Assembly (NCBI GenBank): GCA_030685235.1
Contig: MU839079.1
Coordinates: 1,047,653-1,111,652 of the forward strand
Direction of reading: 5' to 3'
Length of the DNA stretch: 64,000 nt
DNA from: Copromyces sp. CBS 386.78
Lineage: Eukaryota; Ascomycota; Sordariomycetes; Sordariales; Sordariaceae
Shown: in pieces, positions 58,451 to 64,000 of the stretch
How the letters are laid out: every line of letters starts with the position of its first letter
Position numbering within the stretch: the first letter of the stretch is position 1
Program-made: the position numbers and the translations under genes
The notes under the pieces: generated by a model
The model's database searches: none
Told to the model about the DNA's origin: nothing
What the model saw: only the letters and a program-made list of their open reading frames with translations

Positions 58451-61400
58451 CTATTAATTGAATAAATTTCCTAATATTGAAGGTAGCTTCCTATAATTCG
58501 AAAGTTGGGAAGAAAATAGGCTCTAGTAGGTTAATAATAAGATTAGTAGAGAGAGCGGCTAGTAGTATACTTAGAGGGGTAGGGTATTTAAATATAAAAT
58601 TGAGGGATATTTTATTTTGAGTATTAAATTTAATTAATTTAAGGTTAATAATATTATTATTATTTATTTATAATTCGTTATCGAAGAACGATAGTAATAA
58701 TTAAGTAAGATTGTTATCTTCTATATTTTAAATTATATTAAAGGGTTTGAAGTATTATGTAGATAGTTAAGGCGGGTAATCGATTTTATTAAGGAGGTTA
58801 GAAATTTTATTACTAATTAGTTTTAACCCTTCCTTAATTTCGTTAAGGTTTTTTAACTAGATTAAGCTTTTATTAAATAATATATTACAGGTATAAATAA
58901 TATAGTTTGCCTACGGGTTCTAAATTTAATAGATAAATAAGGTAGTATAGCCGACGAAGTAGCTAATCTATATTTTTAATTAGAATTTCTTTCGTCGTTA
59001 CTCCTTTTTCTAGGCGACTCCTATTATCGTATAGACTTTATAACCGTAAATATATAGATAATTAAAATTAGGCTTCCGGGGATTAATTTGTACCCCCTTA
59101 CAGTAGGCTACGAAAGTATAAAACCGTTCGTAGGAAAACTTCTAATTATAGAAATACTTAAGCGATTAATTAATAAGGTAAATTATTATTAAAACGATTT
59201 AAGGCTAGAAATTATAAAGGAAATGGGAGTTATTTACTATAGTACGCGCCTTTTCTTTAATTATACCCCTTAAACGCTTAATACCGCCGTTTTAAATTTA
59301 AATATTAAGTATTAAGGGTTCGAAAATAATAAGGCGAGTAGTTAGTTTATCCCTAATATATTGGCTATTAAATTTATTATTATATTTAATATATTTAATT
59401 TTAATATTATACCGGTAATTAATTATATTAATAATTGAGAATAGTCCTTTAGCGATAGCCTCTACTATATATATTACTATATAGATATTTTAAACGAATT
59501 TAATCTATTAATAAATAATAAGTATTATATATTTAAGATTTTTTTTCCTTTATTCGTATTCGAGAAAATCGATAGCGAAGCGTTCTCTTAATTTAAAGCC
59601 TCAGTTACGTAGTTTTCGTATAATTTATTATTTAATTTTAAATAAATTATATACATTATATTAATAAATCGTTAATCCTTTAAATTTAGTGCCCTTAACG
59701 TTATAAAAGTATTCGAAGATTTGCGGATTATAATAATCGAACCGTTCGTATTAGAATTAGGCGGGTATTTTATACGTACAACGGTTAATATAGGAATTGA
59801 AATAATTTCGTTGAACGAAGAAAGTAGTACGGTTAAAGGAGAGGGGAAAGTATTCGAGAATTATTTAATAATAGATCTTTTAAAGAAAATAGAAAATTAA
59901 CCCGTTTAGCCGACGAAGGCAATTATTAAATAGTTTATAATTATAATAAAAACCTTGCTTTCGAAGTAAGCGTAAAAATATAAAATTTGTAGTAAAGTTA
60001 AAGTAGAAGGCGACTTCCCTTAGCCATAGCCGTAGAATTCCCTTCTCTCCCTATATTTCTACGTTAATAATTTTAAAACCCTTAATAAATATTTAAAAAT
60101 TTCTAGCCTAAATATAGTCTTTTAAAAACGCTATTTGAAATGAAGAAAAACGATTAATTTCATTGAAAATATAAAGGGAAGCCCTAAAATCGAAGATTAC
60201 TAAATTTTTAAAAGGATAAGTATCCCCTTTATTATTTACGTTGAAAATACCTTATTTAACGAAAAATGTTAAATTATAAATATTAATTTTTTATTACCTT
60301 TAAATCTTTAAAATAATAATCTATATAGAAGTAATAAAGCGGTCCCGCATTTAATTCCTAACCTTTTCTACTTCCTTACTAATTTCGGAAAACTTTTTAA
60401 AATTCTTATTAATAAATTTCTAAATAGAATTATTAAGTTTCTAAATAGGATTATCTCTTATTTTAGGTATTAAATACCAATAGTATATTATTAAGTAAGG
60501 GCTTCGTTCGTATACTTTATATAGTAACGCGGATCCCATTCTCTTTTTCGGCTATAAAGAATTATTTATATTTTTATTTATATTACGTTTCTTTTTTATA
60601 TATACTTTCCGCTTCTTTTTATAATTAAATTTAAGAATATTTTCCCTTTCAAGTATAAATTCTTTCGAACTAAATTAACTAATACTTTAAGCGCTATAAA
60701 TTATAATTTTCTTATTAATTAGTAGTACGGTATATTTTAATATATTGACCTTTCTAAAGTTAGTAAATATATCCTTATAATTTAAATACGAATCTTTTAA
60801 ATCGTAATTAAACTTTTAAATATTATTTGCCTAAATAAATTTATATTCGTAAGTTATATTAATAAAATTAGTAAATTATAAAGCAGGGGAGGTAGTTTTA
60901 CTAATATTTATTCTTTTATTATTAACGATAAGGATTTCCTAATTTGAAACCTATTTCTTGAAATTTTTAAATTATTTTTTAACGGTTTCTTTAATAAAGG
61001 CCTAATATTTTCGCCGGGTAGTAGTAATTTAATTGATAGGGCGGTAATTAATTTAGTACTTAATTTATTTTAATTTTTTATAGGTAGATTTATTCTATTC
61101 GAAAGTAGTATCGGCGAAGTAGTTAATAACGTAAATATTTATTTAATTATAGATTTTTATATTAATATTATCGAAGTCTTTTTAATATTTATAATGGGTA
61201 TTATACGTATTATTAATTTAATTATAAATAGCCTTTCTTCTTATAGTAAAGTCCGTAGTAGGGTTAATTATTATATCCTCTTTAATATTTTATTTAGTAT
61301 AGTATTTATCCTCCTTTTTAAAATCTTCTTCGTTACTAGAATTTTCCCTAGCTTCTTATTGGAATTAAGTGGTAGCGGTAACGGTAGTCTTAATACTGTT

Positions 61401-61840
61401 TTCATTAGTTTAAATCTAAGTCTAGGTCTGGGTCTAGGCTATAGTAATATTTATTGTAGTTATTATAGTAATCGCTACGACCTTTTTAACCCGGATCCCT
61501 CTATTGAATTTGATAAATTCTTTCTTTACCGTTAATATATAATCTTTTACTGGCTTCGTAAAGAAGAAGTCTTCTGGCTTGGGAGGTAGGACCCTTTAGA
61601 TTATAGGCCTATTTTTAAACAATTAGTTGCTAAAGTTTTGGTTGCTTCTAGCTAGTCACTTAAGGGCTTCGTACTAATTGGGCCAGTCGCTTTAGGTCCT
61701 GAGGACGACCGTAATGGCTTCATTGGTAGATTCTTTTGATAAAGATATGGCTAACGTTGTTGGTTTCGTAGAGATATTGCTTGTAGAGGTATCGATTATC
61801 GTGGCGCTTCTATCGTAAATACGCAAATCAGACTGTTAAT

Positions 61841-62020
61841 TATCAGATGTGACTGTGCAGAATTGATTGATTGAAGAGTGTATGTAATTAATTCGCCCAG
61901 AAGGTCTGGGGGGTGCTGGAGTATCCCAGAGGGACCCAGAAACCAGTAATCTAGGGGGCTGGGCGGCTAATCCAGATTGAGTATAGCCAGAAACCCAGAT
62001 ATCCACCCTCTAATCTAACA
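61841..62020 (-). repeat. Right LTR (5' LTR of the element)
   Basis: 180 bp, starts TATCAGATGTG (TG mutated to TA relative to the left copy) and ends CTAACA. Being the 5' LTR in the minus orientation, it should carry the element's promoter. It is less mutated than the left copy (5 of the 15 differing sites). Confidence 0.95.
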
Positions 62021-62025
62021 AGAAG
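62021..62025. repeat. Target-site duplication, right copy
   Basis: AGAAG immediately after the right LTR, matching 56478-56482. Confidence 0.93.
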
Positions 62026-63670
62026 TGGCAGAAAGTATAAATATTTACCATTAGACCCAACTGCCTAAAGCCAAAAACATCCGACGGCAATTACCGCCTT
62101 TCCCGTCCGTTGGTCTCGGTAGCCGGTAATTTGATAGATAAATAGACATAACTCGGATAGGTAGGTTGTTAAGGCCAAATAAGGGCGAGAGATCAGGTGA
62201 AAGTATTGTACTGCATCTGGATCTGCCGCCCCCGAAGCGGCTCGCAAAAGCAAATAAACAAACGTAGCTGGCTAGCCTAAAACGAAGCCCGATTCGATTT
62301 AATAGCTATGAGGGGAAAAGTTTGTTTAGGGCAAGGTAGGTAGAAGGGGTTTTGGGTTGTATTCAAACGGCTTTTCCTAATTTATCTAAAGCGTTCCACA
62401 ACTTCCAGCTGTTATAGCTCCTGGTGGCTGGCTTGCTAAATGTTATGGAATCCCCCGTACAGAAACAGCTACGAGCCAGGCAAATAGAGCAACAATCTCT
62501 CAGCACTATAATATTAAACCCCTCCAAGCCCAGCATTCGTTTATTTGAAGCTCCCTCATGGCTAAGGGCGTGTTTGGCAACCTGGAAATTAGGACTCGGA
62601 AGTCTTCCAAGCCAGAATTTCCAGGAGCCGTTTGGAATACCCTAGAACATTTCCGCCTAGAAATCGCACCAAAATTGGCTCCTAGAATTCCCAATACCCA
62701 CATTTGCATTCTAACCAATTAAATAAATAAATTCTTTCTAAAATCGACCCAGCCAGCTTCTAGAGTAAAGTAGTCTAGAAATCGACTCGGAAATCTAAAA
62801 TTTCGACTTTTTTGCACGCACGTAACGTCTAATAGCAACCTCAATACTATTAATACCATCAATACCCCATCAATACCATAAATTACAACGCCCTCGTACA
62901 ACGGCGACAATAGCAATCAATATATAAATATATACTAGTAATTGTACTAATCCTTTTAATAACCAGCCTTATTCTATAGGCGCCCCGGATACCCGTAAAT
63001 TTATATAGATAATAAAAGTTCTTTATAACGAAAGACCTTTTTACTAAGTATTTAAATTAATTTAAAATACTATTACGTATAAACTAACATACGTTTTATA
63101 CTTTATTAATTTAATTATAGGAATATAAAGTACTACGTTTAACGAAATATATATCTATATAAAAGCAATTACTATACTTCCTTTTTATAATTATATAAAG
63201 TATAACGTTTCGTTTCGCCGCGTTTCTATTTAATTATAATAGCGAAATTATTTCGAAGTTAGTAACGGCATAAACATGAAATATATAACTAATATAAATT
63301 TACTAATAAATTAAAGTATTTTACCGTATTTTAAATTTATTACTAATCTTTATTGAAACACTATGCCTAAGCAAGGAGATGGCGCCCACGGCACCAAAGG
63401 TGTTACGGAAATCCGCACCAAAGGTCGTGGTCCGTAGGCCCATCGACGCAGCGCGGTGGTGTTTCTATTTAGACGCTGCGAATGCAAAAAAACACAGACG
63501 ATATGTTGATCCGTGCACGTCCGTGCGCACTATTCGCACAGTATCTCGCATTCGATTGATTGGCTGGAAGGGTGGATTCTAGTGGAGATGCGAGACACTT
63601 TTCTAAACACTTTTCTATTTCAATGAAAAAGAGCCACTTTTAAGAAATGCATCAAAATGAAAAGACCTAC
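62026..63670. other. Right flank of the retrotransposon, mixed and AT-rich sequence
   Basis: No convincing gene. Positions 62026-62900 are of moderate composition and contain a 9-bp inverted pair CTGGAAATT/AATTTCCAG (62582-62590 and 62616-62624). About 62930-63360 is strongly AT-rich and TpA-rich, like the retrotransposon interior, and may be an unrelated RIP-degraded repeat. A 67-codon frame at 63379-63582 (+) lies in normal-composition DNA but has no recognisable domain. Confidence 0.5.
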
Positions 63671-63702
63671 AAAATGACCGTCTCGATTAGGCGGTCATTT
63701 TG
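63670..63702. repeat. Perfect 11-bp inverted repeat (potential hairpin)
   Basis: CAAAATGACCG at 63670-63680 and CGGTCATTTTG at 63692-63702 are exact reverse complements with an 11-base loop. No T-run or adjacent gene suggests a transcription function. It may be part of a repeat element. Confidence 0.75.
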
Positions 63703-63809
63703 GTACTGGTTACATCTTTGTCCGATGCTTAGTTGTTGAGAAAAATCGAAAAGAAGCGTTTTTCTTAGATTTTGGATAGTGGAAAACTAAAAACGACTAA
63801 GTTTTTTTG

Positions 63810-63892
63810 CCTGCCGGGAATTCCCTGCCTACCGGCAACTCCCTACCGGCCAACAACTCCCTACCAGCCGGCAACTCCCTACCGGCCGGCAA
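63810..63892. repeat. Short tandem repeats with CCTACCGGC core
   Basis: Four to five imperfect copies of a 14-18 bp unit with core CCCTACCGGCMRGCAACT, varying by insertion or loss of a CCGG or CAA step. It sits directly before a hexanucleotide repeat. Confidence 0.75.
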
Positions 63893-63912
63893 ATAAAAAA
63901 TAAATAAATAAA

Positions 63913-63943
<31 letters not shown>

Positions 63944-64000
63944 TAAAAATAAAAATAAAAATAAAAATAAAAATAAAAATAAAAATAAAAATAAAAATAA
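63893..64000. repeat. (AAAAAT)n simple repeat, continuing past the window
   Basis: From about 63921 the sequence is an uninterrupted AAAAAT hexamer array to the window end, preceded by less regular AAAT and AAAAT units. Confidence 0.95.

Larger units (their letters stand above)
56483..62020 (-). mobile_element. Ty1/Copia LTR retrotransposon, complete but RIP-mutated, 5,538 bp
   Basis: Two 180-bp LTRs flank a 5,178-bp AT-rich interior and a 5-bp duplication flanks the whole. Orientation is minus: remnants of reverse transcriptase motifs lie in one minus-strand frame (58119-58151, 57891-57911 and 57765-57776), and a purine-rich AGGGGGTA tract abuts the left LTR on the minus strand, as a polypurine tract should. 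The 5' LTR is therefore the right one. The large space between the 5' LTR and the reverse transcriptase (about 61,840 to 58,400) fits gag, protease and integrase upstream of RT, the Copia order. All frames are destroyed by stops and TpA-rich substitutions, so the element is dead unless helped in trans. I could not identify a primer-binding site. Confidence 0.95.

Noticed and set aside
61194..61535. 113-codon plus-strand open frame inside the retrotransposon
   Set aside because: It runs antisense to the element, where minus-strand gag sequence is expected, and its Ile/Leu/Asn/Ser-rich composition comes from AT-rich RIP-mutated DNA. It has no recognisable domain.
1..64000. tRNA, rRNA and CRISPR features
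   Set aside because: I looked for tRNA B-box-like GGTTCRANNCC sequences with matching upstream halves and for regularly spaced direct repeats. Sites such as 9651-9659, 36493-36506 and 37000-37014 are only partial matches without a cloverleaf. A tRNAscan run would settle this.

Overview
The window looks like nuclear DNA of a filamentous ascomycete, most likely a sordariomycete of the Neurospora/Sordaria type. The evidence is short introns (about 50-280 bp) with GTRNGT donors and CTAAC-like branch sites, a HET-domain protein, a Zn(II)2Cys6 regulator, a fungal LMBD1 transporter and flavohemoglobin, and an AT-rich retrotransposon whose two LTRs differ only by C:T and G:A transitions, the signature of repeat-induced point mutation (RIP). 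The genus is inferred from protein resemblance and is not proven.

Layout. Positions 1-17,000 are gene-dense: the 3' part of a HET-domain gene (+), a 971-aa low-complexity protein of unknown function (-), an LMBD1-type lysosomal cobalamin transporter (+), an ANCHR-like zinc-finger protein (-), a secreted Gly/Ser-rich protein with four exons (+), a TDG/MUG-type DNA glycosylase (+) and a mitochondrial-looking short-chain dehydrogenase (-). Positions 17,000-24,500 hold no convincing gene but carry three inverted-repeat, MITE-like elements within 3 kb. Positions 24,500-35,000 carry an intronless flavohemoglobin (+), a small helix-turn-helix-like protein with an N-myristoylation-type start (-) and a Leu3-like Zn2Cys6 transcription factor (+). 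About 17 kb without a convincing gene (35,025-52,183) precede a Myb/SANT-like regulator (+). From 56,483 to 62,020 there is a complete but mutated Ty1/Copia element on the minus strand, with a 5-bp target duplication. The window ends in mixed AT-rich sequence, a small hairpin and simple repeats.

The genes do not form an operon or an obvious metabolic cluster. They are ordinary, independently transcribed fungal genes in divergent and convergent pairs. Themes are NO detoxification (flavohemoglobin), base-excision repair (TDG/MUG), lysosomal vitamin transport, ESCRT/abscission-type control (ANCHR-like), transcriptional regulation (Zn2Cys6 and Myb-like) and self-recognition (HET). I found no CRISPR array, rRNA or clear tRNA gene. 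I see no new multi-gene system. The most unusual content is the cluster of inverted-repeat elements, the long gene desert before the Myb-like gene and the decayed retrotransposon.
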